64,000 nt of DNA from Lactobacillus sp. (GCA_022484695.1 JAKVKU010000001.1:514999-578998); one strand, 5' to 3'. Shown: positions 1-9,371, counted from the first letter of the stretch. Notes: generated by a model not told the origin, from the sequence alone. Numbers and translations: made by a program.

Positions 1-284
1 TTCATATCGGCATTGATACTGTTTCCTTAAAGGGGGCACCTTTTGAGGTGAAGGTCAAAGCTGGTGACACCGTGAAACAAGGTCAGCTGTTGGGGACTTT
101 TGACAAGGCGGCTATTGTTGCAGCCAAGTTAGACCCCACGGTATTAGTGATCATCACCAATTCCAAGGATTATAAGCAAGTTGAACCCGTCTCTGAGCAA
201 ACCGTCACCCCAGGTTCAGCCATCATTGCTCTCCAAAAAGAAGCCGTGACCATGGATCAAGTTAGCCCAGTGACCAGTAAGTAA
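1..284 (+). CDS. PTS sugar transporter EIIA domain, C-terminal part (partial)
   Basis: This is the end of a phosphotransferase-system protein cut by the window edge; the reading frame is open from position 3. The first visible residues are HIGIDTV, the segment that carries the phosphorylated histidine in the glucose/beta-glucoside/sucrose EIIA family (Crr-like, PF00358). A GDTVKQGQLLGTFD stretch and a DPTVLVIITN strand, both typical of the EIIA beta-sandwich, follow. The closest relative in the window is the EIIA domain at the end of scrA (36.6-38.6 kb), which shares the same motifs. In this family EIIA is usually fused behind EIIBC, so the missing part is probably the sugar-specific membrane domain. 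The substrate cannot be read from this fragment. Confidence 0.85.
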   Translation, partial: HIGIDTVSLKGAPFEVKVKAGDTVKQGQLLGTFDKAAIVAAKLDPTVLVIITNSKDYKQVEPVSEQTVTPGSAIIALQKEAVTMDQVSPVTSK

Positions 285-384
285 TAACCAGTTAAGCTAA
301 CTTAGGGTTGTGGTCCTGGACAGGAGACTGCAGCTGTCCTTGACAAGTTAAAAGGCGCTAACTACAATGGGCTTATAAATATTA

Positions 385-660
385 AAAAGCTATGAGGAAG
401 AATAGTAGTGTCAGTTATCATTTCAGCGAGCTTTGGATTGGTGAAAGAAAGCAATGATGACTGGCGGGAAAATCACTTCCAAGCGAGGTACCGAACCAAG
501 TAACGTACCTTGGGCACACCCATTAACGTGTTAGCGTATCGTTTTGTTAAAAACCGTACGTGAAAAGGCAAAAGCAGTGATGCTTTTGCGAATTCAAGGT
601 GGTAACGTGTCGATTAATGACGCCCTTAGATCAAGTTAAATTGGTCTAGGGGCGTTTTTT
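385..660 (+). promoter_or_regulatory. T-box leader (probably isoleucine-specific) upstream of brnQ
   Basis: The 470-bp stretch before brnQ contains a T-box-like element. A long stem I region (about 385-490) holds a GGGAAAATCACTTCC segment. In this segment ATC (472-474) sits where a specifier codon followed by a purine is expected, which suggests tRNA-Ile. A T-box-like core AAGGTGGTAACG lies at 595-606; its TGGT can pair with an uncharged tRNA ACCA end. A strong intrinsic terminator follows (619-660). Readthrough would be induced by uncharged tRNA, which fits a branched-chain amino-acid carrier gene downstream. The core departs from the usual GGTGGNACCGCG, and the specifier assignment is an inference. 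Confidence 0.8.
619..660 (+). terminator. T-box intrinsic terminator
   Basis: A GACGCCCTTAGATC arm pairs with GGTCTAGGGGCGT and is followed by a run of T. It is the terminator half of the T-box switch and competes with an antiterminator built around 595-606. Confidence 0.8.
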
Positions 661-753
661 ATTGTTTAAGAAAGGGGATGGTCTGCATGGAAGGTCAGAT
701 TCAGATTATAAGCTGTCGCGGTCACGATTATTATTTGAAGGAGTGTTGGTTCC

Positions 754-2142
754 ATGCAAGATTTAGCAGAGCATCAGTTAAGCAAGAAAGATTATTTTGT
801 GGTTAGTTCCTTATTATTCGGGTTATTCTTTGGCGCCGGAAATTTGATTTTCCCCATTCACTTAGGCCAACTGGCTGGGGGCCACTGGACCAGTGCCGCT
901 TTTGGTTTTTTAGTCACGGCGGTGGTTTTACCGCTGTTGTCGGTGTTAGCCATCAGTGTGACCCATTCTGAAGGGGTTTATGATATTGGTCGCCCCTTAG
1001 GCCCGGCCTTTGCCTTGGCCTTTATGATTTTGATTCACGCCACCATCGGCCCTTTGTTTGGGACGCCAAGAACGGCCACGATTCCTTTTTCTGTAGGGGT
1101 GCAACCCTTATTGCCAGCGAATTTTGCCCATGTTGGCTTGTTGCTTTTCTCCGCAGTTTTCTTTGGCCTAGCCTTTTTGTTCTCTTATAAGGAACGCCGG
1201 ATCATGGCTAGTGTGGGGAAGGTTTTAAATCCATTATTTCTGCTCTTATTATTCGTCGTCTTCCTCTTCGGTTTTTTGGCACCCATGGGCCAGGCCAGCG
1301 CCCAGCCGGTGACCGCCGCTTACCGCCACGCCGCTTTCTTCAATGGCTTCTTACAGGGCTACAACACCATGGATGCCTTGGCCGGCTTAGCCTTTGGGGT
1401 AACTGTGGTGTCAGCCGTTAAAGGCTTAGGCGTACATAAATCCAGTCGGGTATCTTGGGTGACCGCCAGAGCCGGTATATTTGCCACCGGAACCATTGGG
1501 TTGATCTACATCGGTTTGATTCTCTTGGGGGCCGCTTCTTTAGCCCATTTTAAAGTATCTGCTGATGGTGGGGTCGTGTTTAACCAAGTGGTGACCCATT
1601 ACATGGGGGCCTTTGGACATGCCATGTTGGCCACGTTATTGACCGTGACTTGTTTAACTACCGCCATTGGGTTGGTGGCCGCCTTTGCCCAGGACTTCCA
1701 CAAGCATTTTAAAAAAGTCAGTTATCGGACTTGGTTGGCTTTAATGTGTACCGCGTCTTTTCTGACCGCTAACTTTGGCCTAGATACCATCATTGCTTGG
1801 TCCACTCCAATGCTGATGTTCTTATATCCCTTTGCCATGTCCTTGATTTTACTATCCCTGGCATCCCCCTTATTCCATCGGGATTCAGTGGTGTACTTCT
1901 TCGTGGTTTTGTTCACCGCCGTTCCCGCCTTATTGGATATGGTGGCAGCTTTTCCAGCAGTGGTCAGCCAAAGTGCCTTTGGGAAGACTTTGACCGCCTT
2001 TCAGCAAAATTACCTACCCTTAGCCAGTATTGGCATGGATTGGGTAGTGCCCGCCTTGATCGGGTTAGTCGTGGGGTTGGGCTTACATTTCTTGAAGCCT
2101 GTCTTGGCCAAAAGTCATGCGCGAGTACCCCAAGGCAACTAA
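754..2142 (+). CDS. brnQ: Branched-chain amino-acid transporter BrnQ (LIVCS family)
   Basis: A 462-residue, very hydrophobic protein with about 12 membrane segments, the normal length for LIVCS sodium- or proton-coupled carriers of leucine, isoleucine and valine. The N-terminal FFGAGNLIFP motif (residues 25-34) is a family hallmark. It also has the typical GTPRTA segment in the loop after TM3. The start is set by a GAAGGAG site a few bases before ATG 754. The gene is alone downstream of a T-box leader, so its expression should rise when the cognate aminoacyl-tRNA (apparently Ile) runs low. A bidirectional terminator separates it from the convergent metal ATPase gene. The family assignment is firm; the exact substrate preference is inferred. 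Confidence 0.93.
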   Translation: MQDLAEHQLSKKDYFVVSSLLFGLFFGAGNLIFPIHLGQLAGGHWTSAAFGFLVTAVVLPLLSVLAISVTHSEGVYDIGRPLGPAFALAFMILIHATIGPLFGTPRTATIPFSVGVQPLLPANFAHVGLLLFSAVFFGLAFLFSYKERRIMASVGKVLNPLFLLLLFVVFLFGFLAPMGQASAQPVTAAYRHAAFFNGFLQGYNTMDALAGLAFGVTVVSAVKGLGVHKSSRVSWVTARAGIFATGTIGLIYIGLILLGAASLAHFKVSADGGVVFNQVVTHYMGAFGHAMLATLLTVTCLTTAIGLVAAFAQDFHKHFKKVSYRTWLALMCTASFLTANFGLDTIIAWSTPMLMFLYPFAMSLILLSLASPLFHRDSVVYFFVVLFTAVPALLDMVAAFPAVVSQSAFGKTLTAFQQNYLPLASIGMDWVVPALIGLVVGLGLHFLKPVLAKSHARVPQGN

Positions 2143-2178
2143 CATCAGTTAGTGCTAGCTAGTTTGTAGCAAATTAAA

Positions 2179-2222
2179 AAGTATCAAATCAGGCAGTTTT
2201 GCTAGATTTGATACTTTTTTAA
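2179..2222. terminator. Bidirectional terminator between brnQ and the P1B-ATPase
   Basis: A 12-bp perfect inverted repeat (AAGTATCAAATC / GATTTGATACTT) encloses a 14-base loop. It is followed by T residues on the plus strand and preceded by A residues, so it can serve both convergent genes. Confidence 0.85.
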
Positions 2223-2225
2223 TAC

Positions 2226-5063
2226 TTATTTTGCACTAAGTTGCTGACTTGTAGCCACACTTTGGGCCGGGTTACTGGTGGGCTTTTGCCGTAGCAAACG
2301 CAGGGCATTTAAAGTAACCAAGACAGCTGCCCCGGAGTCGCTTAACACGGCGGCCCACAATGGCAGCCAACCTGGGAAAATCAACACGAAGGCCAGGAGT
2401 TTGATGGCCAAAGCAAAAGCCACGTTTTGTTTCACGATTCCCATGGCTTGTCGACTTAAGCGAATCATAAAGGGCAGTTTTTCCAGATTATCCGCCATTA
2501 AGACGATATCCGCGGTTTCAATAGCCGTATCCGTACCGGCCCCGCCCATGGCAATGCCCACATCGGCCAAAGCTAAGGCCGGGGCATCATTGATCCCATC
2601 CCCCACCATGGCCACGGTTTGGCCTTTTTGCTGCAGGGCGGCGATGGCTTGGACCTTTTGATCTGGGAGTAAGTTAGCGGCCACCGTGGTGATGCCCGCA
2701 TCCTGGGCAATTTTAGCCGCAGCCCCTTGGTTGTCCCCGGTGAGCATCACGGTTTCTTTGATGCCAACGTTGGCCAATTGGGCAATGGCTTGTTTAGAAG
2801 TAGGGCGAATCCCGTCAGCCACCGCTACCAGCCCCAGGAGTTTCGTTTCAGTACCCAACAAAACAATGGTCTGGCCGCTGGCTTGTAGGGTTTGCAACTG
2901 TTCTAAATGAGTTTTGGTAAATAAAGTTTGGTCAAATAAAGCTGCAGTCCCGGCCAAGTAAGTGGTACCGGCCAGAGTTGCTTGAATACCTTTCCCCGGG
3001 ATATTTTGGAAATCAGTCACCGCGGGGATGGTTAAAGCTTGGGCTTGTGCGGCCTGAGTAATAGCCTGGCCAATGGGGTGGGTGGTGTTGGCTTCTAAAG
3101 CGGCTAAGGTTTGTACCAGGGTTTGTTCATCGGTGTCAAAGGGATAAACACCGCTGACGGCCGGTTGACCGGCCGTGATGGTCCCGGTCTTATCAAAGGC
3201 CACCGCCGTCAAAGCGCCGGCTTTTTCTAAGAAATTGCCCCCCTTGATCAAAACGCCATTTTTAGCAGCGCGACCAATGGCCGAAACGATGGCTACTGGG
3301 GTGGAAATAATCAAGGCACAAGGACAAGCCACCACCAGTAATTCTAAGCCCCGATAAAACCAAGTGGCAAAAGCGGCTTGGAAGAATAACGGTGGGATCA
3401 CCATGGTCAACAGGGCCAGGGCAAAGACGATAGGGGTATAGACCTTGGCAAAGCGATCGATGAAGGCTTCCGCCGGGGCCTTTTGGGCTTGGGCATCTTC
3501 CACCATGGTAATGATCCGGGCAATGGTGGAATCGCTGCTGAGGTGGGTGACTTTAACCGTTAGGGCGCCTTCTTGGTTGATGGTGCCGGCAAAAACTTCA
3601 TCGTCAACTTGCTTCACCACGGGATTGGCTTCCCCAGTGATGGGTGCTTGGTTTACCGAAGAGGTGCCTTGGATCACTGTGCCATCCAAGGGGATTTTAG
3701 CCCCGGCTTGAATTTGTAAGATATCAGCGACTTGAACACTGGAGACAGCCCGCTGGACAAATTCATCGCCTACTTGAACCAAGGCGGTATCCGGCGTCAG
3801 GTCCAATAGCCCCTTGATGGAATGCCGGGTTTTTTCAACGGCTTTATTTTGCAACAGGGTGCCGATGGCAAACAAGAAGACCACTAAAGCCCCTTCGTTC
3901 CACTCCCCGATCAAGGCGGCCCCTAAAGCGGCGGCCACCATCAAGACGTTCATGTCTAAGGACTTACTCTTCAGAGCATAAAAAGCGCTACGCAGCGGTT
4001 GCCAACCGCTGACCACCATGGACGCGGCAAACGCCACGGGGGCTAGCGCTGGCAGCCACATTAAGGCCACGTAACCCAGGGCTAACAAGATACCGGCGAT
4101 CAGCACGGTTTGGGTATGTTTATCTAATTTGGCGGATTTTTTAGCAGTTGCAGCGGTGCCAACTAGGGTGCCGCCGTAACCAATTTTGGCCAGTTCGGAT
4201 TGAATGGTCACCACCGGATTGGTATGGGTAATGGCCATGGATCCAGTGGCAAAGTTCACGGTGACGGCTTGCACGTCAGGCAAGTTGCCCAAATGTTTTT
4301 CAATGGTTTGGGCACAACCGCCACAATCCATCCCTGTGATTTTAAAAGTATCTTGGGTGCTATTTTTGACAACAGGCTGGGCAATTTGATAACCCAATTG
4401 AGATACGGTTTTGGAAATGGTGGGCAGGACTTCAGGGTCAGCCACGGCCACGGCCATTTTACCGGTGCTGAAATTGACTTTAGCGCTCTGAATGCCAGGT
4501 AATTTCGCAACGGCTTTTTCAATGGTCAAAGCACAGCCGCCACAATCCATGCCGGTGACTTGATAAGTTTTCTGCATGGTGGTTTCGGCAGTAGTACTTT
4601 TCTCTTCAGCTTCAGCCTCATCTTCGTCATCACAGCAATCGTCATCGTCACAACAGTCATCGTGTTCTACGGCCGCTTTGGTTTTACCAGCACAGCAGGC
4701 ATCATGACATTCAGTTGTGTTGGCTTCATCATGACAGTCGTCATCATCACAACAGTCATCATGTTCTACGGTCGCTTTGGTTTCACCAGCACAACAAGCA
4801 TCGTGGCATTCAGTTGCTTTAGCTTCACCGGCACAGCAATCATCGTGACATTCAGTTGTTGTGGCTTCATCGTCACAACAGTCATCATGTTCTACGGCCG
4901 CTTTGGTTTCACCGGTACAGCAAGCATCATGGCACTCAGCTGTTTTAGCTTCATCCGCACAACAATCATCGTGGCAAGTTGCCGCCGTCATTGGGTCAAC
5001 CGGACTGGTTGTTTGGGGCGTGGGGTCGTTATGTACATCAGTGGCCGTCGATTTTTTTAACAT
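2226..5063 (-). CDS. cadA: Heavy-metal efflux P1B-type ATPase (Cd/Zn/Pb type) with extended Cys/His/Asp-rich N-terminus
   Basis: ATP-driven exporter of divalent soft metals. Residues about 30-144 form a repeated CHDxCC / EHDDCC array with 24 cysteines. Two HMA domains follow, each with GMDCGGC (C174/C177 and C247/C250). Next come the membrane domain, the ITGEAN actuator loop (about 475-480), the CPC transport motif (580-582), the DKTGT phosphorylation site (D624), and late GDGINDAPAL and membrane motifs. CPC with DKTGT places it with CadA/ZntA rather than CopA, but this is not decisive. Two in-frame ATGs lie together; AAGGAG sits 3 bases before the first (5069) and 9 before the second, so 5063 is preferred (945 residues). 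It forms an operon with the ArsR-type gene just upstream. Confidence 0.92.
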   Translation of the reverse strand: MLKKSTATDVHNDPTPQTTSPVDPMTAATCHDDCCADEAKTAECHDACCTGETKAAVEHDDCCDDEATTTECHDDCCAGEAKATECHDACCAGETKATVEHDDCCDDDDCHDEANTTECHDACCAGKTKAAVEHDDCCDDDDCCDDEDEAEAEEKSTTAETTMQKTYQVTGMDCGGCALTIEKAVAKLPGIQSAKVNFSTGKMAVAVADPEVLPTISKTVSQLGYQIAQPVVKNSTQDTFKITGMDCGGCAQTIEKHLGNLPDVQAVTVNFATGSMAITHTNPVVTIQSELAKIGYGGTLVGTAATAKKSAKLDKHTQTVLIAGILLALGYVALMWLPALAPVAFAASMVVSGWQPLRSAFYALKSKSLDMNVLMVAAALGAALIGEWNEGALVVFLFAIGTLLQNKAVEKTRHSIKGLLDLTPDTALVQVGDEFVQRAVSSVQVADILQIQAGAKIPLDGTVIQGTSSVNQAPITGEANPVVKQVDDEVFAGTINQEGALTVKVTHLSSDSTIARIITMVEDAQAQKAPAEAFIDRFAKVYTPIVFALALLTMVIPPLFFQAAFATWFYRGLELLVVACPCALIISTPVAIVSAIGRAAKNGVLIKGGNFLEKAGALTAVAFDKTGTITAGQPAVSGVYPFDTDEQTLVQTLAALEANTTHPIGQAITQAAQAQALTIPAVTDFQNIPGKGIQATLAGTTYLAGTAALFDQTLFTKTHLEQLQTLQASGQTIVLLGTETKLLGLVAVADGIRPTSKQAIAQLANVGIKETVMLTGDNQGAAAKIAQDAGITTVAANLLPDQKVQAIAALQQKGQTVAMVGDGINDAPALALADVGIAMGGAGTDTAIETADIVLMADNLEKLPFMIRLSRQAMGIVKQNVAFALAIKLLAFVLIFPGWLPLWAAVLSDSGAAVLVTLNALRLLRQKPTSNPAQSVATSQQLSAK
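4632..4976 (-). repeat. In-frame degenerate repeat encoding a Cys/His/Asp-rich metal-binding region
   Basis: About 115 codons are built from imperfect units of roughly 14 codons that alternate CHDDCC or CHDACC with EHDDCCDD, separated by short acidic/Ala/Thr/Lys linkers (for example AGETKATVE). Neighbouring units are nearly identical at DNA level, which points to expansion by recombination or slippage. The array precedes the first HMA domain of the metal ATPase. Confidence 0.9.
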
Positions 5064-5109
5064 GGTCATCAGCTCCTTAGCTGTTTTTTAAAATAATTTG
5101 AACGCAGGT

Positions 5110-5433
5110 TTAGGCCATATGGTGGTGGCAGACAACTGTGTCGGCTTCACCCCAGTGAAAATCACCAATGGCGTCGTTTAATAAATCTAGCAGTTGCACG
5201 ATTTTAGGTGAAGTCAGCCGATAGAAACAATATTTACCATCATTTCTTTTTTCGATGAGCCCACATTCCCGCAAGCAGGTCAGGTGTTGGGAAACCGCTG
5301 ATTGGGAAGCGTCAACAGCCTCTACTAAAGCGCTGACATTTTGCTCGCCTTGTTTTAACGCCATTAAGATGCCATAGCGGATGGGATTTGAGAAGCCATG
5401 GACCAATTTCAGTTGTAATGTGTAAGTATTCAC
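5110..5433 (-). CDS. ArsR/SmtB-family metal-responsive repressor
   Basis: A 107-residue winged-helix protein of standard ArsR/SmtB length. The recognition helix is around SQSAVSQHL (43-51), followed directly by CLREC (C53, C57), the position of metal-ligand cysteines in CadC/CmtR-like sensors. The protein ends in CHHHMA (C102, H103-H105), a probable second ligand set. The start is GTG at 5433 with GAGGTG seven bases upstream. It lies directly upstream of the P1B-ATPase gene on the same strand, so it most likely represses its own operon and releases DNA on binding Cd, Zn or Pb. A palindrome at 5471-5492 is the likely operator. The metal is inferred. Confidence 0.9.
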   Translation of the reverse strand: MNTYTLQLKLVHGFSNPIRYGILMALKQGEQNVSALVEAVDASQSAVSQHLTCLRECGLIEKRNDGKYCFYRLTSPKIVQLLDLLNDAIGDFHWGEADTVVCHHHMA

Positions 5434-5470
5434 GTTATTTCACCTCGGTTTTAGTTTACTGGAAAACGTT

Positions 5471-5492
5471 CATATTAGCAATACCTAATATG
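5471..5492. promoter_or_regulatory. Probable ArsR-type operator
   Basis: A perfect inverted repeat CATATTAG-N6-CTAATATG lies 38 bp upstream of the repressor start. AT-rich imperfect or perfect dyads of this kind over the promoter are the usual binding sites of ArsR/SmtB sensors. Confidence 0.7.
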
Positions 5493-5511
5493 AAAAATAT
5501 TATGGGAGACT

Positions 5512-5549
5512 AAAAAAATGATTGCCCCGAGTGTTTGGGACAATCATTT
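5512..5549 (-). terminator. Terminator of the amino-acid permease gene
   Basis: On the minus strand AAATGATTGTCCC pairs with GGGGCAATCATTT around an eight-base loop and runs into a series of T. It lies just past the permease stop codon. Confidence 0.75.
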
Positions 5550-5564
5550 GAAATGATAAGGTCG

Positions 5565-6959
5565 TTATTTTTTATTGGTGATCTGGGCTTTTTGTCGCTG
5601 AATATTGATATCTTTATCGCTGTATTTGCGGAAATAAATAATGGTCATCATCGTCAGGAAAATCACGCCGATGATAATGGAGATCCGGGTTTCCGGATTG
5701 ATGAACATGAAAATCAACGTGAACAGCAAAAAGGCCAAGGTTACATAGTTGGAGATGGGAGATAGCGGCATTTTAAAGGGATGCTGGGTCATTTCAGCCT
5801 GGTGGACTTTGCGGAAGCGAATTTGGCTGACCAAAATCACGAACCAAGGCACCATCCCCGGTAAGACACTGGAACTATAAACCATCACGAAGATGTTGCT
5901 GGCTTTAGGATAAATAACCGGCAGCAGGGCATTTAAAATCACCCCAATGGAGATGCCGACAGAGGTGGCCACCACTGAATAAAAGGGCACCCCATGGCGA
6001 TTCAATAACAAAAATTTCCGGGGTAATTGGTGCTCATTGGCCAAGGTGTAAGACATGCGACTGGCGCTGTAAATCCCGGAATTGGAGCCGGACAAGGCCG
6101 CGGTGATCACCACGAAGTTGACGATGGAAGCTGCTGCCGTAATCCCGATTTTGGCAAAGGTCTGGACAAAAGGCGAGCCAATTTGAGACAACTTGTCCCA
6201 AGGATAAATGCTGACAATCACAAAAATGGCGCCGATGTAAAAAATCAAGATCCGGCCCACGGTGGAGCGAATGGCGGCCACTAAGGTCTCCCGGGGATTT
6301 TCCGCTTCCCCAGCGGTGATGCCAATCAATTCAATGCCTTGATAAGAGGCCAGGACAATGGCTAAGGAGAATACAAAACCCTTAAAGCCCCCGGTGAAAA
6401 AGCCCCCGTGGGCCCATAAATTGGCGATGCCAATGGGTTTACCCCCATTGCCCAGGCCAAAGATAATCAGCCCTAGACCCGCAACGATCATCAAGATAAT
6501 GGTCACCACTTTGATCAAAGCAAACCAAAATTCCAATTCCCCAAACATTTTTACGGAAATTAAATTGGCAACACATAAGGTGGTGATGGCCACTAAGCCG
6601 GGGATCCAGCCGGGTAAGTTAGGCCACCAAAATTGCATGTATCCCCCGATGGCAATCATTTCACTCATCCCCACGATGATGAATTGAAACACATTACTCC
6701 AAGCTGTTAAAAAGCCAAAGACGGGATGGATATATTCCGTGGCGAATTTGGCAAAGGAGCCAGTATCTGGATCCACATAAAGCATTTCTCCCAAAGCCCG
6801 CATGATCAAATATAAAAACATGCCGGCAATGGCGTAAGAAATTAAAACCGATGGCCCCGTCCATTTAATCGTGGACCCCGACCCCATGAATAGGCCGACG
6901 CCAATGGTGCCACCCAGGGCAATCATGCGCATTTGCCGCGCACTTAATCTTCTTTGCAT
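5565..6959 (-). CDS. APC-superfamily amino-acid permease (AAT family)
   Basis: A 464-residue polytopic membrane protein with about 12 hydrophobic segments. The N-terminus contains IALGGTIGVGLFMGSG, the glycine-rich TM1 motif of amino-acid transporters, followed by GPSVLISYAIAG (TM2) and GEM. A GxTAGEAENPRETLVAAIRS loop is typical of the AAT family (AnsP, CycA, ProY, GabP and relatives). The protein ends in a short basic tail. ATG 6959 is preceded by GGAAGGAAG. It is monocistronic, with its own terminator and a dyad in its upstream region. The substrate (Ala, Ser, Pro, GABA or others) cannot be told from sequence alone. Confidence 0.88.
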   Translation of the reverse strand: MQRRLSARQMRMIALGGTIGVGLFMGSGSTIKWTGPSVLISYAIAGMFLYLIMRALGEMLYVDPDTGSFAKFATEYIHPVFGFLTAWSNVFQFIIVGMSEMIAIGGYMQFWWPNLPGWIPGLVAITTLCVANLISVKMFGELEFWFALIKVVTIILMIVAGLGLIIFGLGNGGKPIGIANLWAHGGFFTGGFKGFVFSLAIVLASYQGIELIGITAGEAENPRETLVAAIRSTVGRILIFYIGAIFVIVSIYPWDKLSQIGSPFVQTFAKIGITAAASIVNFVVITAALSGSNSGIYSASRMSYTLANEHQLPRKFLLLNRHGVPFYSVVATSVGISIGVILNALLPVIYPKASNIFVMVYSSSVLPGMVPWFVILVSQIRFRKVHQAEMTQHPFKMPLSPISNYVTLAFLLFTLIFMFINPETRISIIIGVIFLTMMTIIYFRKYSDKDINIQRQKAQITNKK

Positions 6960-7009
6960 GATGTCTTCCTTCCGAAATAAATAACAATAGCTGATAATTT
7001 CAAAGTGCC

Positions 7010-7036
7010 ATGTTTCATTAAAATGTGATGAAACAT
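7010..7036. promoter_or_regulatory. Inverted repeat upstream of the permease gene
   Basis: ATGTTTCAT-N9-ATGAAACAT, a perfect 9-bp dyad about 50 bp upstream of the minus-strand permease start, within an AT-rich 280-bp intergenic region. It is a plausible operator; the regulator is unknown. Confidence 0.45.
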
Positions 7037-7184
7037 ACCTTAATATGTTACCTTAGATTAGTCTTGTTATCAAATACAGCATTTATGAACAAGTTAAATG
7101 CAAGATACTAATATTACATATTGTCACTTATTATTACAAGGATATTTCAATATTAGAATAGTAGTCTCAGGCCGTGGTGCCATG

Positions 7185-7193
7185 TGGTAGAAT
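7185..7193 (+). promoter_or_regulatory. Extended -10 promoter of the first ABC exporter
   Basis: TGGTAGAAT (TG-n-TAGAAT) lies about 50 bp before the start codon. The paralogous gene has the same CATGTGGTA context at 9369-9380, so the promoter was duplicated with the gene. No clear -35 box is seen. Confidence 0.55.
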
Positions 7194-7242
7194 TAATAAA
7201 CCAACTAAATCAAAACTATCTAAAATGAAGGGAGCTGAAGCA

Positions 7243-9192
7243 TTGAGTTATTTAGCATTAAAAAATATTCATAAATCTTATTTTTTAAACAAAGCCGAAT
7301 TTAAAGTGTTAAAGGGCATCGACCTGGATTTTGACAAGGGGGAATTCGTTTCCATTCTAGGCGAGTCCGGGGGTGGGAAGTCCACGTTATTAAATATTAT
7401 CGGCGGCTTAGATTACCAGTATGATGGTGAAGTTATCCTCCAGGGCAAGTCGTTGAAACATAGTTCTGAGAAACAATTAGATCGTTTTCGGTCGCAAACA
7501 GTGGGCTTTATTTTCCAGAGTTTTAACTTGATCAGCCATTTGACCAATTTGGAAAATGTCATGGTCCCTTTGGAAATGACCAATTTATCCCGCAAAGCTC
7601 GCGAAGAGCGGGCCGAACAATTGCTGGACCAAGTTGGTTTAGCTGAACACTTACATAAGCATCCCAATCAATTATCCGGGGGCCAAAAACAGCGGGTGGC
7701 CATTGCCCGGGCTTTAGCCGCCGATCCGGATATTATCATCGCCGATGAACCCACCGGTGCCTTAGATAGTCAAAATACCGAAGAAGTTTTGAAAATATTA
7801 GAAGATATCGCCCAAGACGATAAGTTAGTGATTTGTGTCACCCACTCCGAAGAAGTTGCCAGCCACGGGACTCGAATCGTGCGCCTAGTGGACGGCCAGA
7901 TTGCCCAGGCAAAAACCTTAAAACCCCCTTATACCTGTCCGCCTAAAAAGAAAGCCTTTAAACCTGGGCACTTAAGTTTCAGAGGGGCGGTGGTCATGGC
8001 CCTGCAACATATGCGCTATAATTTAAAGCGCAATTTATTGATCATCTTTGGGGTCTCCATTGGGATATTCTCGGTGATCACCATGTTGAGTTTGGGCAAG
8101 GGCGTGCAAAGTTATATCGGCGGGCAAATCGGCTCCCAGGTCAATCCCAATACAATTCAAATCAACAAGACCCTGGATACGCCCGATGGCACCACCCCTG
8201 GGCCCACGGCGTATGATTTACATGAAGCTGACCTTACGAAGCTTAAGAAAATCAAAAATGTCACCCAGGTGGAAAAGGGTTACTTTGCCAGCGGCGGCGC
8301 CCAAGTGGTTTCTGGTAAAAAGAACGCCACGATTCAATTGTTCCAAAGCATGAACAAGACCCAAAAGGCCTCGGATATTAAAACCGGGCACACCCCGGGG
8401 ACCAATGAAGTGTTGTTGACCAAGGCCACGGCCAAGGTGTTGAACAAAGCCGACTATAAAGCGATGGTGGGCAAAAACGTCACGTTATTTGTGAACACGG
8501 TGGATACGCAAAATCAGCCGGTGCGGCTGCAGCAAAATGTCAAAGTTTCCGGCATCATTAGTTCGGGTTCTGATGCCACGTCTTATGGGACCCTTGAAAA
8601 AATGTTCCAAGCTCAGAAGTTGAAATTGCAACCTAACTTTGTGGCCTTGACGGTGAATAAGACGCAAAATGTGAAAGCTGTGCAAAATAAAGTCAAAAGT
8701 TTCACGAAAAAAGTCCAGGGTAAGACTAAAAAAGCCTATAGCATCATTGGGGTGGGGGCGGTGTTAGATACCATGAACACTTATATTTCCTTGGCTTCCT
8801 ATGTATTGGCGGCCATTGCTGGGATTTCCCTGTTAGTCTCAGCCATCATGATCATTGTGGTGTTGTATATCAGCGTTGCCGAGCGGACCAAGGAAATCGG
8901 GATCTTACGGGCCATTGGCGCCAGAAAGAAAGATGTCCGCCATTTATTCACGTCGGAAGCCTTCTTCTTAGGGCTCTTCGGCAGTGTGGTGGGGGCCGTT
9001 TTTTCAGGGCTCATCGCCTATATCGTCAACCCTATTGCCTTAAAACATATCCACATGGCTATTTTGCAAGTGACCCCGGGCTATGTGCTGTTTGGCCTGG
9101 TGGTCAGTGTGCTGATCAGCTTAGGCGCAGCCCTGGCCCCATCCCGCAAGGCCGCTAGAATTGATCCAATTGCATCCTTGTCTGCCGATTAA
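7243..9192 (+). CDS. MacB-type ABC transporter: fused ATPase and FtsX-like permease (copy 1)
   Basis: An N-terminal ABC ATPase of the LolD/MacB/SalX class (residues about 1-230) has Walker [10 protein letters not shown] (40-48), signature LSGGQKQR and Walker [14 protein letters not shown] permease half follows with one TM near residue 265, a roughly 250-residue extracellular domain, and three C-terminal TMs with the FtsX segment [23 protein letters not shown]. Such proteins export peptides or protect against antimicrobial peptides. The start is TTG 7243, set by AAGGGAGCTG and by exact parallel with the second copy; upstream ATG/GTG codons lack such a site. The 649-residue product is strongly similar to its tandem neighbour. 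No two-component system is adjacent. Confidence 0.9.
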   Translation: MSYLALKNIHKSYFLNKAEFKVLKGIDLDFDKGEFVSILGESGGGKSTLLNIIGGLDYQYDGEVILQGKSLKHSSEKQLDRFRSQTVGFIFQSFNLISHLTNLENVMVPLEMTNLSRKAREERAEQLLDQVGLAEHLHKHPNQLSGGQKQRVAIARALAADPDIIIADEPTGALDSQNTEEVLKILEDIAQDDKLVICVTHSEEVASHGTRIVRLVDGQIAQAKTLKPPYTCPPKKKAFKPGHLSFRGAVVMALQHMRYNLKRNLLIIFGVSIGIFSVITMLSLGKGVQSYIGGQIGSQVNPNTIQINKTLDTPDGTTPGPTAYDLHEADLTKLKKIKNVTQVEKGYFASGGAQVVSGKKNATIQLFQSMNKTQKASDIKTGHTPGTNEVLLTKATAKVLNKADYKAMVGKNVTLFVNTVDTQNQPVRLQQNVKVSGIISSGSDATSYGTLEKMFQAQKLKLQPNFVALTVNKTQNVKAVQNKVKSFTKKVQGKTKKAYSIIGVGAVLDTMNTYISLASYVLAAIAGISLLVSAIMIIVVLYISVAERTKEIGILRAIGARKKDVRHLFTSEAFFLGLFGSVVGAVFSGLIAYIVNPIALKHIHMAILQVTPGYVLFGLVVSVLISLGAALAPSRKAARIDPIASLSAD

Positions 9193-9231
9193 CAGGGTAG
9201 CAGCGATGGTTAAAGATAAAATATAAATCAT

Positions 9232-9280
9232 AAACTGGTTCGTCTTGGTCAACTTTAGGCCCAAGGTGGACCAGTTTTTT
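9232..9280 (+). terminator. Terminator after ABC exporter copy 1
   Basis: AAACTGGT and CTTGG arms pair with CCAAG and GACCAGTTT across an imperfect stem, followed by TTTTTT. It separates the two tandem exporters, which therefore look independently transcribed. Confidence 0.7.
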
Positions 9281-9371
9281 CGTGGGCCCGGGCCAACGCG
9301 GTGATTCAAGGATGGTTGAGGAAAGCAATAGCCGGTCATATAATATGCTAATTTCCGACCATAGCCCCATG

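Noticed and set aside
1797..2162. 121-codon plus-strand frame inside brnQ
   Set aside because: It overlaps the strong brnQ frame, starts mid-gene, has no ribosome binding site and has no membrane pattern of its own.
4632..4976. CRISPR-like direct repeats
   Set aside because: The repeats are in-frame coding units of about 14 codons with no unique spacers and no cas genes nearby.
4560..5060. 166-codon plus-strand frame across the Cys-rich repeat
   Set aside because: It is the antisense shadow of the P1B-ATPase gene; its repeats mirror the CHDDCC units and it has no ribosome binding site.
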